DNA of 64,000 bases from the NCBI RefSeq assembly GCF_020181595.1, contig NZ_CP084028.1, positions 1,647,647 through 1,711,646 of the forward strand, given 5' to 3'. The notes below the pieces were generated by a model. That model did not search any database and was not told the DNA's origin. It saw nothing but the letters and a program-made list of their open reading frames with translations. Position 1 is the first letter of the stretch. Every line of letters starts with the position of its first letter. A program made the translations under genes and the position numbers. This document shows positions 1-9,400 of the stretch, in pieces. The stretch is from [Mycobacterium] vasticus. Lineage in GTDB: Bacteria > Actinomycetota > Actinomycetes > Mycobacteriales > Mycobacteriaceae.

Positions 1-2
1 AG

Positions 3-149
3 CACATCGCCGGCGAGGTCCAGAAGTGGGTCACCCACGAAGACCGTGTAGTCGTCTCGACTACAGACGTCTACGCGTTGATGTGGCTTGAGAGGGTCTT
101 GAGCCGACCCCGGGCCGTGACGATGGGTGGCAGCCGTGTTTCGGGATAA
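3..149 (+). CDS. C-terminal end of an unknown gene cut by the window edge
   Basis: An open frame enters from the left edge and ends at TAA (147-149), giving the last 48 codons of a protein. Most third positions in its first 33 codons are G or C, as expected for real coding sequence here. The tail contains the segment VVVSTTDVYALMWLERV. I do not recognise the family, and no start is visible. It is the same strand as the cutinase that starts 41 bases later. Confidence 0.35.
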   Translation, partial: HIAGEVQKWVTHEDRVVVSTTDVYALMWLERVLSRPRAVTMGGSRVSG

Positions 150-190
150 GGGCTGGTGGACAGCCGTCTCAGTGTGCCAACATCGAAGCT

Positions 191-880
191 ATGAAAGCGC
201 GCCGATTCGGCGTATTGCTCGCTGTCCCCGTGGTGACCGCCATGACGGCACTGGCCGGCGTCCCTCCCGTCGTCCCCGTCGCGTCCGCAGCGGGTTGCCC
301 CGACGTCGAGGTGACCTTCGCCCGCGGCACCGCCGAGCCGCCCGGTGTCGGCGGCGTAGGACAGAAATTCGTCGACGCACTGCGCTCGCAGGTCGGAGGG
401 CGCTCCCTCGGCGTCTATGCGGTCAACTACCCGGCTAGCGACGATTGGCCGCCGTCGGCGTCCGACGGCGCCGGCGATGCCAACGCTCACGTCCAATACA
501 TGGTTGCGAACTGCCCCAACACCAAACTGGTGCTCGGCGGATACTCCCAGGGCGCGATGGTCATCGACCTGATCACGATCGCACGGACATCGGTGGCGGG
601 CTTCAACGCTGCGACGCTGTCCGAGGACGAGGCCGCACATGTGGCGGCGGTCGCCGTCTTCGGGAATCCGACCGACCGCTACCTGGGGGGACCGATCAGC
701 GAGATCAGCCCATGGTACGGCGCCAAGGCCATTGATCTGTGTGCGGACGGCGATCCGATCTGCACGCCGGGCGCCCTGGCGCTGCCTTCGCCCGACGAGA
801 TGGTCTCCGCGCCGCACCTGTCCTACCAGCAGTCGCCGATGCCGGCTCAGGCCGCTTCCTTCGTGGCGAGCCACCTCTGA
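191..880 (+). CDS. Secreted cutinase-family serine esterase
   Basis: A 229-residue exported lipolytic esterase of the mycobacterial Culp (cutinase-like) family, likely acting on lipid esters outside the cell. Residues 1-33 form a Sec signal peptide (MKARR, a hydrophobic core, then a VASA cleavage site). The mature protein begins with AGCPDVEV, typical of the family. The triad is complete: Ser119 in GYSQG, Asp188 in DGDPIC and His209 in PHLSY, with paired cysteines around them. Length is usual. It is convergent with the next gene, with 4 bases between stop codons. The natural substrate cannot be read from the sequence. Confidence 0.93.
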   Translation: MKARRFGVLLAVPVVTAMTALAGVPPVVPVASAAGCPDVEVTFARGTAEPPGVGGVGQKFVDALRSQVGGRSLGVYAVNYPASDDWPPSASDGAGDANAHVQYMVANCPNTKLVLGGYSQGAMVIDLITIARTSVAGFNAATLSEDEAAHVAAVAVFGNPTDRYLGGPISEISPWYGAKAIDLCADGDPICTPGALALPSPDEMVSAPHLSYQQSPMPAQAASFVASHL

Positions 881-884
881 CGGC

Positions 885-1256
885 TTACCCGACCACCTCA
901 GACGCCCAGTACTCGCGCAGGCTCGCGATGCGGTTCGCGTCGAACTCCAGGATCGCGACTTCACGGATCCGCTTGCGCCCGCCCTGCACCCGATCGTCGA
1001 ACGTCGCCTCCCATTCGGCGATCACCGTTTTGCCGTCGGTGGCGGTGTAGAGGTTGAGCAGCCGGGCGTCGATATCGCCCTGCCCGTCGACCACCTTCGT
1101 CTGCCAGTAGTCCCGGATGCCGGCGCGGCCGCGAATCGGCTCTCCCAGCACTCGCTCGTGGTAGATCGCGTCGTCGGTGAAGATCGTGACGATCAGGTCC
1201 GGGTCCTGCGTCATCCAGGCGCGCAGGTAGGTGTCGATGGTGGCGCGGACGTCCAT
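885..1256 (-). CDS. NTF2-like / SnoaL-fold protein
   Basis: A 123-residue protein of the NTF2-like superfamily (SnoaL, ketosteroid-isomerase fold). The pattern is an N-terminal helix (IDTYLRAW), the conserved FTDDAIYHERV segment, then strands ending in LEFDANRIASLREYWASE. Members are small cone-shaped enzymes or binding proteins, and this sequence does not fix a reaction. I prefer the ATG at 1256 because it puts the family start (MDVRATIDTYL) at the N-terminus. An in-frame TTG at 1292 would add 12 residues. The gene is divergent from the mycobactin operon. Confidence 0.75.
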   Translation of the reverse strand: MDVRATIDTYLRAWMTQDPDLIVTIFTDDAIYHERVLGEPIRGRAGIRDYWQTKVVDGQGDIDARLLNLYTATDGKTVIAEWEATFDDRVQGGRKRIREVAILEFDANRIASLREYWASEVVG

Positions 1257-1433
1257 CAGGGCAGTGTTCGACCTTGCCGCGACGGCCGTCAAGGCATGCC
1301 GCGCGCCGAGCGTGCGTCCCTTGCGATTTTGAGCGATGGAAATCGCGCTCAGCGCACGCTCGGTGAGGGATCCGGCAAAGAGCCGCCCGGATTTCCGGCC
1401 GGCCCCCGACCGGGGTAACCTAACCCGAGAAAA

Positions 1434-1452
1434 TTAGGGCAGCCTTTACTAA
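1434..1452 (+). promoter_or_regulatory. IdeR iron box upstream of the mycobactin operon
   Basis: TTAGGGCAGCCTTTACTAA matches the 19-bp IdeR/DtxR consensus TTAGGTTAGSCTWACCTAA at about 14-15 positions, with both TTAG and CTAA ends intact. It lies 16 bases before the mbtT start. A second partial half-site (GGTAACCTAACC) sits just upstream at 1414-1425. Iron-loaded IdeR binding here would shut off the whole mbtT-H operon when iron is plentiful. Its presence marks mbtT as the first gene of a transcription unit. Confidence 0.8.
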
Positions 1453-1468
1453 CACTTGGGGGTACCGG

Positions 1469-2215
1469 ATGGGCGGCGACGACACCTCGGCCGTCGCGCA
1501 GTTTCCGTCCTGGATCGGCCGCTTTCCCGGCCCCGGCCCGGCCACCCTGGTGTTCCCGCACGCCGGCGGCGCCGCGGTCAACTACCGCCCCCTGGCGCTG
1601 GCCCTGGCCGCCGGCGCCGACACCTACGTCATGCAGTACCCGCAGCGGGCCGACCGGTTCCGCGAACCCGCCGCCGAAACCCTGCCTGACCTGGCCCGCA
1701 GCCTGTTCGAAGCGGCGCCGTGGCACCAGCTCGGGCCGTTGCGGCTGTTCGGGCACAGCATGGGATCGATCGTCGCCTTCGAGTTCGCCCGCATTGCCGA
1801 AGAGCGCGGCATCGAGATCCAGCGGCTGTGGGCTTCGGCCGGACCGGCCCCGGGGACGGTGGCCGGGCTGCGCAAGCTGCCCACCGGTGACGCCGAACTG
1901 CGCGCCGAACTTGCCGAGCTGGGCGGCACCGACCCGCGGCTGCTGGCCGACCAGGAGTTCCTCACCCTGCTGCTCACCCCGGTGCGTGCGGACTACCTGG
2001 CGTTCAACCGCTACAGCTGCGCGCCCGGGGCGGCCATCCGCGCCGACATCAACGTGCTCGGCGGCCGCTCCGACGATCGCGTTCGCCCCGACATGCTGGC
2101 GCGCTGGGCGGAGCACACCACCGGGGCGTGCGCGGTGTCGATGTACGACGGCGGGCATTTCTATCACTACGAAAACATCGACGTCCTGGCGAAGCGGATC
2201 ATCGCCGATGCCTGA
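1469..2215 (+). CDS. mbtT: MbtT, type II thioesterase of mycobactin synthesis
   Basis: A 248-residue alpha/beta-hydrolase of the type II thioesterase family that works with NRPS/PKS lines, removing wrong or stalled acyl groups from carrier domains. Seen: an FPHAGGAA oxyanion-hole segment near residues 29-36, nucleophile Ser97 in GHSMGS, and the terminal catalytic His230 in GGHFYHYE. It is the first gene after the IdeR box, and a run of G (1459-1463) serves as ribosome-binding site. Its stop overlaps the mbtC start by 8 bases. In M. tuberculosis this activity has been assigned to part of the MbtB region; here it is free-standing and leads the operon. Confidence 0.88.
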   Translation: MGGDDTSAVAQFPSWIGRFPGPGPATLVFPHAGGAAVNYRPLALALAAGADTYVMQYPQRADRFREPAAETLPDLARSLFEAAPWHQLGPLRLFGHSMGSIVAFEFARIAEERGIEIQRLWASAGPAPGTVAGLRKLPTGDAELRAELAELGGTDPRLLADQEFLTLLLTPVRADYLAFNRYSCAPGAAIRADINVLGGRSDDRVRPDMLARWAEHTTGACAVSMYDGGHFYHYENIDVLAKRIIADA

Positions 2216-3542
2216 TCGGCGTGAGGATCCGATCGTCATCGTCGGACTGGGCGTTGAGGCGCCAGGCGGAATCGACACCGCCGAGCAGTACTGGTCGTTG
2301 CTCGCCGACGGCCGCGAGGCACTGAGTGCCATCCCCGAGGACCGCGACTGGGCGGTGCGCGACCTCATCGACGGCTCGCACCGCGATGGGTTCAAACCCA
2401 TCTACAACGTAGGCGGATTCCTCTCCGGCGCCGCGGAATTCGATCCCGGGTTCTTCGGGATCGCCCCGCGTGAAGCCATCGCCATGGACCCGCAGCAACG
2501 GGTCGCGCTGCGGGTGGCCTGGCGTGCGCTGGAAGACGCCGGTATCAACCCCGACGAACTGACCGGCCACGACGTCGGTGTCTACCTCGGCGCGTCAGTG
2601 ACCGGCTACGGCCCGGACATGGCGCAGTTCTCGACGCACAGTGGCCACCTGCTGCCCGGTACCGCGCTGTCGGTCATCTCCGGCCGGATCGCCTACACCC
2701 TCGGGCTGGCCGGCCCAGCCCTGACCGTCGACACCTCCTGTTCCTCGGCGCTGTCCGCGCTGCACCTGGCGGTCCAGGCGATCCGCACCGGCGACGCCGA
2801 CATGGCGCTGGCCGGTGGAGTCTGCGTGATGGGCTCACCCGGCTTCTTCGTGGAGTTCTCCAAGCAGCACGCGCTTTCCGACGACGGACACTGCCGGCCC
2901 TACAGTGCCGCCGCCACCGGAACGGTGTGGGCCGAAGGTGCCGGAATCTTTGTGCTGCAACGCAAATCGGCGGCTTTGCGGGAACGGCGGCACATCTACG
3001 GCGAAGTGCTGGCCAGCCGGCTCAACCAGGACGGCCACACCACCGGCCTGCTCACCCCCAGTGCCGCGGCCCAGCAATGCCTGTTCCGGCACGCCCTGGC
3101 CGACGCGGAGCTGCACCCCGGCCAGGTCGGAATGATCGAAGGCCACGGAACCGGTACCCGCGTCGGCGATCCCGTCGAACTGCGATCACTGAGCGACGTC
3201 TACGGCGCCGACGCCGCACCGGGCACCGGCCCGCGACTCGGCTCGGTCAAATCCAACATCGGCCACACCCAGGCCGCTGCCGGTGCGCTCGGTCTGACCA
3301 AGCTGCTCCTGGCCGCCGAACACCAGCAGATCCCGCCCACCCTGCACGTGCGCGATGGCTGGCACGACGGTATCGACTGGGATGGCCAGGGCATCACGCT
3401 CGCCGAAACCATCAGTGCCTGGCCGGCTTCCGGGGGCCGCCGGGTGGGCGCGGTCTCGGCGTTCGGCATGAGCGGCACCAACGCGCACATGATCGTCGCG
3501 GTAGAGGATGCGCAGGGCGCGGAAGAGACGGCGCAGTGCTGA
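2208..3542 (+). CDS. mbtC: MbtC, beta-ketoacyl synthase of mycobactin polyketide unit
   Basis: A free-standing ketosynthase of 444 residues, the same size as M. tuberculosis MbtC. It supplies the Claisen condensation that, with MbtD, builds the beta-hydroxy acid linking the two lysines of mycobactin. The Cys-His-His catalytic set is complete: Cys178 in DTSCSSA, His313 in GHGTGT and His353 in SNIGHT. The start at 2208 (MPDRREDPIVIVG) overlaps the mbtT end, and the GTG start of mbtD overlaps its stop, so translation is likely coupled. An in-frame extension upstream to 1794 exists but runs through mbtT and lacks family similarity. Confidence 0.93.
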   Translation: MPDRREDPIVIVGLGVEAPGGIDTAEQYWSLLADGREALSAIPEDRDWAVRDLIDGSHRDGFKPIYNVGGFLSGAAEFDPGFFGIAPREAIAMDPQQRVALRVAWRALEDAGINPDELTGHDVGVYLGASVTGYGPDMAQFSTHSGHLLPGTALSVISGRIAYTLGLAGPALTVDTSCSSALSALHLAVQAIRTGDADMALAGGVCVMGSPGFFVEFSKQHALSDDGHCRPYSAAATGTVWAEGAGIFVLQRKSAALRERRHIYGEVLASRLNQDGHTTGLLTPSAAAQQCLFRHALADAELHPGQVGMIEGHGTGTRVGDPVELRSLSDVYGADAAPGTGPRLGSVKSNIGHTQAAAGALGLTKLLLAAEHQQIPPTLHVRDGWHDGIDWDGQGITLAETISAWPASGGRRVGAVSAFGMSGTNAHMIVAVEDAQGAEETAQC

Positions 3543-6445
3543 GCGCCCACCCGAGCACCCTGCCCGACGGCCGAATCCCCGTCGTCATCTCCGCGCATGC
3601 CCGCGATCTGGTGCAGGCCGAGGCCGCGGCACTGATCCGATACCTGCAGCAGCGCCCGGCCGGGGTGGCGGCCGTCGCCCAGACGCTGCGGGCCACTCGA
3701 TCAATCCGGCGGCATCGCGCCGTCATTCGCGCCCGCGACACAGCCGAACTCATCGGCGGCCTCGACGCGATCTACCGCGACGCCGATCACCCCTTGGTGG
3801 CCCGATCGGGGCATCAGGAACAAGCCCGCACCGCCTTCGTGTTCCCCGGGCAGGGCAACCAGTGGCCCGGGATGGGTGCCGACCTGCTCGGCGTCGCCGC
3901 CTACCGGGCCGAGGCGGACCGTTGCGATGCCGCGTTCCGCCGGGCCGGTCACGCCTCGCCGCTGTCTTACCTGTGCGGCACCGATGACCCCGATCCGGTG
4001 GTGGTGCAGGCAGCGCAGTTCACCCACGCTGCGGCATTGGCGGCTACCTGGCGTCACTTCGGGGTGCTGCCCGACCTCACCGTCGGCCACAGTCTGGGTG
4101 AATTCGCCGCCGCCTACACCGCCGGAATGGTGGACCTGGACTCCGCGGCGGCGGCGGTGATCGCCCGGGCGGAACTGACCGATGACACTCCGGGTCGGTA
4201 CGGCATGGCGATGATCGCGCTGGGTGCCGAGCAGGCCACCGAGTTCATCGCCGGTGTCCCCGGCTGGCTGGAGCTGTCAGTGGTCAACGGCCCCGAGTCG
4301 GTAGTGGTGTCCGGTGAATGGGCTGCGGTGCAACAGGTTCTGCAGCGCGCCGACCGGCGTGCGGTGTTCGCCCGGGAGCTGGCGGTGCGCTACCCGGCGC
4401 ACACCAGCGTCCTGGAGCCGCTGCGTGAGCGCATGCTCAGCCGGCTTCCGGATGCGCAATTCCACCATGCCCCGGTTGAATTCATCGCCTCTGCCTACGG
4501 CGGGCCCATCCCGGCCGGGAAGGCGTTCCGGCAGTACTGCTTCGACAACCTGCGTCAGCAGGTGCGATTCGACCTGGCCACCACCGCCGCGCTGGAGCGC
4601 GGCGTCACCATGTTCGTCGAGATGTCGGCGCACCCCACACTTCTGGTCCCACTGGCTGACACCGCCGCCGCCGCGCAGGTACTGGGCAGCACCGACCGCG
4701 ACCACCCGGCTGCCGAGGGGATCGCGGCCAACATCGCCGCCGCGGCGATCGCCGACCCCGGCTACCGCTGGCGGGACTTCGCCGCCGCGGAATCCATTCC
4801 GGCACTGCGGCACTTCCCGCACGCGCCGATGCACACCACCCGACTCTGGGCCGGCGCCGAATCCAGCGCGCAGCCGGTCGTCATGGCCGAACGGTGGACA
4901 GCCGTCGAGGACCCGGGGCAGCGTCCCGCCCGGGTGGCCGTCATCGACTACAGCGGACAGTCGGCGGAGCTGGCCGCGCAGCTGTCCGCGGCGCTGGACG
5001 CCGGACCCGAGCCGGACGCCGAACTGCTGGTACTGGTCGCGCCGCCGGCCGGCGGCGGTGACGTCGCCGCGGCAGCAGCGGCGTTCACCGCGCACGCGGC
5101 CGCCCAGACCGCCGTGACACCGGGTGCCCAGTGCCGACGAGTGTGCCTGGTGACCCGCGGCGCCGAACAACTCGACGACGACCCACCGCCACGGCTCGCC
5201 CCCGCCGCGCTGGCAGCCCTGCACCGCAGCACCGGATTCGGCTACCCCGACCAGACGTTCGCACACCTGGACCTGCCGGCAGACCCGACCCCCGCCGACC
5301 TTGCGGCCGCGGTCACCGCCCTCACGCTGCCCGATACCGAGGTCGCGGTCCGGGCCGGGCGTCCGGCGGTGCGCCGGCTGTGCGCGGCCCCGCTCACCGC
5401 TGCCGCCCCGGCCATCCCGGAAACCGTCGTGATCACCGGCGGCACCGGCGCCATCGGCATGGCGTATGCCGACTACTGCGCCGAACACGGGGCCCGCGAC
5501 ATCACCCTGATCAGCCGCAGCGGCTCCGGCGAAACCACTGCGGCACAGCTTGACAAGCTTCGGTCGCGCACCGGGACGCGCATCACGGTGATCCGTTGCG
5601 ACATCACCGACACCGCGTCGCTGGCGGCGGCCATCACCGAGTATCACCCGGCGCCGGCGGAGCTGCTGGTGCACACCGCCTCGGCGGAAGCCGTCTCCTC
5701 CGAACGGATCACGCAGGACGCGGTGCGTGATGCCTTCGGCGCCAAAGTGATCGGGCTGGACAACCTGGTGCGCGACTGGCCGCGGCGCCCCGATGCGGGT
5801 GTGCTGGTCTGCTCATCGGTGCTGGCGCTGTGGGGTGGCTCCGGGCACGGCCTCTACGCGGCAGCCAATCGGATGGCCGACGCCCTGGTAGGACAGTTGC
5901 GAGCGAATGGCGTGCGCGCCAATTCGATTCGCTGGGGCTTGTGGCGCAGCGTGGCAGTGGTCAGCGGCGGAGAGAAGGACCGGATCGCGCGGACCGGACT
6001 CACCCCGATGCCACCCGAGGCCGCGATCACCGCGGGGCTGACCGCGCAGCCCGACGACCCGGTGATATTGGCCGCCGACTTCGACCGGCTCGCGGTGTTC
6101 TTCGACAGCCAGGGCGTGCCCTGGCCGTTCGAGGTGCCGCCGGTGACAGCACCCACCGCCGATGGCGCCGGTCGCCCGGTCGGCGAGGTGGTGGCCGCGG
6201 AGCTCGCGACGGTGCTGGGCCTGGAGCGTCCCGACGACGTCGACGAGCACCGGGCCCTGGTCGACCTGGGCCTGGATTCGCTTCTCGCCCTGGACCTACG
6301 CAGACGACTGGGCCGGGCCACCGGCAGGCGAGTGGCACTTGGACCGCTGCTCGCCGGGATCACCGCGGCTCAACTGACCGCTGTGCTGTCGCAGGACAGC
6401 ACGACGGCAGCGGGGACGGAAAGGACTGTCTTCACCCATGACTGA
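3536..6445 (+). CDS. mbtD: MbtD, AT-KR-ACP polyketide synthase of mycobactin
   Basis: A 969-residue partner of MbtC, so that MbtC plus MbtD equals one split type I PKS module. Order: KS-AT linker (1-100), acyltransferase (FPGQGNQW; Ser186 in GHSLGE), ketoreductase near 630-840 (GGTGAIG; SSVLALWG and Tyr774 in GLYAAAN), and acyl carrier domain with phosphopantetheine Ser915 in LGLDSLL. No dehydratase is seen, so the product keeps its beta-hydroxyl, as mycobactin needs. The AT segment where HAFH or YASH normally sits reads YPAH, so malonyl versus methylmalonyl choice is unclear. GTG start inside the mbtC stop; slightly shorter than the M. tuberculosis protein (about 1,004). Confidence 0.93.
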   Translation: MLSAHPSTLPDGRIPVVISAHARDLVQAEAAALIRYLQQRPAGVAAVAQTLRATRSIRRHRAVIRARDTAELIGGLDAIYRDADHPLVARSGHQEQARTAFVFPGQGNQWPGMGADLLGVAAYRAEADRCDAAFRRAGHASPLSYLCGTDDPDPVVVQAAQFTHAAALAATWRHFGVLPDLTVGHSLGEFAAAYTAGMVDLDSAAAAVIARAELTDDTPGRYGMAMIALGAEQATEFIAGVPGWLELSVVNGPESVVVSGEWAAVQQVLQRADRRAVFARELAVRYPAHTSVLEPLRERMLSRLPDAQFHHAPVEFIASAYGGPIPAGKAFRQYCFDNLRQQVRFDLATTAALERGVTMFVEMSAHPTLLVPLADTAAAAQVLGSTDRDHPAAEGIAANIAAAAIADPGYRWRDFAAAESIPALRHFPHAPMHTTRLWAGAESSAQPVVMAERWTAVEDPGQRPARVAVIDYSGQSAELAAQLSAALDAGPEPDAELLVLVAPPAGGGDVAAAAAAFTAHAAAQTAVTPGAQCRRVCLVTRGAEQLDDDPPPRLAPAALAALHRSTGFGYPDQTFAHLDLPADPTPADLAAAVTALTLPDTEVAVRAGRPAVRRLCAAPLTAAAPAIPETVVITGGTGAIGMAYADYCAEHGARDITLISRSGSGETTAAQLDKLRSRTGTRITVIRCDITDTASLAAAITEYHPAPAELLVHTASAEAVSSERITQDAVRDAFGAKVIGLDNLVRDWPRRPDAGVLVCSSVLALWGGSGHGLYAAANRMADALVGQLRANGVRANSIRWGLWRSVAVVSGGEKDRIARTGLTPMPPEAAITAGLTAQPDDPVILAADFDRLAVFFDSQGVPWPFEVPPVTAPTADGAGRPVGEVVAAELATVLGLERPDDVDEHRALVDLGLDSLLALDLRRRLGRATGRRVALGPLLAGITAAQLTAVLSQDSTTAAGTERTVFTHD

Positions 6446-9400
6446 CACCGTCGAGCAGGCCGGCGACCAGCGGCTGGAACTGCTGCGCCGCCGACTGGCC
6501 GAGCGCGGACTGGCCGCCACGACCAACGGGCAGGCCACCGAGCCCCCGGTTGCCACCATGAACGACGGGCAACGCCGGATGTGGTTCGTCCAAGCTCTCG
6601 ACCCGGACGGCACCGTGGCCAACATCTCGCTGTCCTACCGGCTGGCCGGCATGCTGGACGCCGACCGACTGCGCGGCGCGCTGGCCATGGTGGCCGACCG
6701 ACACCCGTTGCTGCGCACCACCTATGTCGTCGACGAGGCGGGTGAACCCCAGCCGACGATCACCGACGTCACGCCGGGCTTCGCCCAGCACGACCTCGCG
6801 GAGCTGACCGGCCAGGCCCGGGCGCTGCGGCTGGAGGTACTGGCCCAGCGTGAGTTCGCCACGCCGTTCCGGCTGGACACCGATTCCCCGTTGCGGCTCA
6901 CCCTGATCCGACTGGCACCCGACGAGCATGTGCTGCTGCTGGTGGCTCACCACATCGCCTGGGACGACGCGTCCTGGGAGGTCTTCTTCGCCGACCTCAC
7001 GCAGGCCTACACCGCTCCGGAGGCCTATGCCGCGCGCCCGGTCGCTTACGCGCTGACCGCGCCGGTCAGCACCGATCACGCCGCGGACCTGAACTATTGG
7101 CGCACCCTGCTCGCCGATCCACCCGACCCGCTGGAACTGCCGGGTCCACGCGGGTCGGCGGTGCCGCACACGCTGCGGGCCGGGTTGTGCATCAAGGCGC
7201 TGCCCGCCGAGCTGATCGACGGTATCTCTGAGCTGGCGCGCAGCAACGGCGCCACGCCCTACATGGTGGTCGCCGCCGCCCTGTCGGCACTGATCCAGCG
7301 CTACACCGGTACCGACGACTTCCTCATCGCCTCACCGGTGCTCAACCGCACCGCGGGCACCGAGGAGGCCATCGGCTACTTCGGCAACACCGTGGTGCTG
7401 CGCGCGAAAGTCGACATCGCTGCTCCGTTCAACGAACTGCTGGCCCGAACCCGCGACACCGCGCTGGGGGCCTTCGCGCATCAGGGCATCAACCTGGATC
7501 GGGTGGTCCGCGAACTCAATCCCGACCGCCGACACGGGGGAGTGGAACGACTCACCCGGCTCAGCTTCGGGTTCCGCGCCGGCGACGGTGAAGGCTTCTG
7601 CCCGGACGGGATCACCTGCGCCCGAGCCGAATACCGCGGAAAGATCGCCCAGCTGCCGCTGGGGATCATGGTGGAGTCCGGTCCCGCCGGCGCGCTGATC
7701 GAAGCCGAGTACCTGCTCGACGTACTAGACGAGGCATTGGTCGACCAGCTGCTTCGGCACCTGGTGCACCTGCTGGGCGCGGTAGTGGCCCGGCCGGCGG
7801 CGACCGTCGGGGAACTCGACATGCTCGGTGACGCAGACCGGGCCTGGCTGGACACCGTCTCGCGCGGACCGGATTTCACCGCCACCCCGACCACACTGGG
7901 TTCGCTGGTGGCCGACCGGGCGGCACTGTCCCCGGCGGCCATCGCCGTCGTCGACGACCACGGCCGCTATAGCTATGCGGAGATCAACGCCCGCGCCAAC
8001 CGGATCGCCCACTACCTGATCGCCTCCGGGATCGGCACCGAGGACAAGGTCGCTGTGCTGATGGGCCGCTCGCTCGATCTGGTGGTCACCGCACTGGGCA
8101 TCGCCAAAGCCGGTGCCGCCTATGTGCCCGTCGACCCCGAATACCCGCCGGACCGCATCGAGTTCATCCTCGGCGACGCGCGTGCCGCCCTGGTGCTGCG
8201 TGAGCCGCTGGACCCCGTCATGCTGGCCGAGCTGCCCGACACCGACCCGACCGACGCCGACCGGGTGCGCCCGCTGCGGCCGGAGAGCCTGGCGTATCTG
8301 ATCTACACGTCGGGGTCGACCGGGCTGCCCAAGGGTGTCGAGGTCGCCCACGCGCCGATCGCGGAGTACCTGGCATGGTTCGGTGGCGAGTACAGCATCG
8401 ACGAGACCGACGTGCTGCTGCAGGTGGCCTCGCCGAGCTTCGACGTGTCGGTGGGAGAGCTGTTCGGCACCCTGGCCAACGGTGCCCGGCTGGTCATTCC
8501 ACGCCCGGACGGGCTGCGCGACATCGGGTATCTGACCGACCTGCTGCAGCGCGAAGGCGTGACGGCCATGCACTTCGTGCCTTCGCTGCTGGGACTGTTC
8601 CTGTCGCTGCCGGGGGTCAACCAGTGGCGCACTCTGCGGCGCATCCCGATCGGCGGCGAACCGCTGCCCGGTGAGCTCGCGGACAAGTTCCACGCCACCT
8701 TCGACGCCCTGCTGCACAACTTCTACGGGCCCACCGAGACCGTGGTCAACTCCACCCGCTTCAAAGTCGAAGGCACCCAGGGCAATCGGATCGTCCCGAT
8801 CGGCAGCCCCAACATCAACACCACCGTCCGGCTGCTCGACGGCGCCCTGCAGCCGGTCCCGGTCGGCGTGATCGGCGAGATCTACATCGGTGGAACACAC
8901 ATCGCACGAGGCTATTTCGACCGACCCGGACTGACCGCGGAGCGCTTCGTCGCCGACCCGTGGGCCGCCGGGCAGCGGCTGTACCGCACCGGCGACCTGG
9001 CGCGCCGCAACGCCGCCGGAGACCTGGAGTTCATCGGCCGCGCCGACGACCAGGTCAAGGTGCGCGGGTTCCGGATTGAACTCGGCGAGGTGGCTGCGGC
9101 CATCTCGGTCGATCCCAGCGTCGGCCAGTGCGTGGTGGTGGTCTCCGATCTGCCGGCACTCGGCCGCAGCCTGGTCGCCTACCTGACCCCCAGTAGCCCC
9201 GACGCCGCAGAAGGCACCGTCGACATTCCGCGGATCCGGGCCCGGGTGGCCGCCGCGTTGCCGGAGTACATGGCCCCGGCCGCCTACGTGGTGGTCGAGG
9301 ACATCCCGATCACCGCGCACGGAAAGATCGACCGGGCCGCACTGCCCGACCCGCAGCCACCGGAGACCGCGCCCTACCGCGAGCCGGCAACCGACACCGA

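Noticed and set aside
3536..3542. Overlap of mbtC and mbtD read as a possible frameshift splitting one PKS.
   Set aside because: MbtC and MbtD are separate proteins in M. tuberculosis too, both ends are normal, and the GTG start fits ordinary translational coupling.
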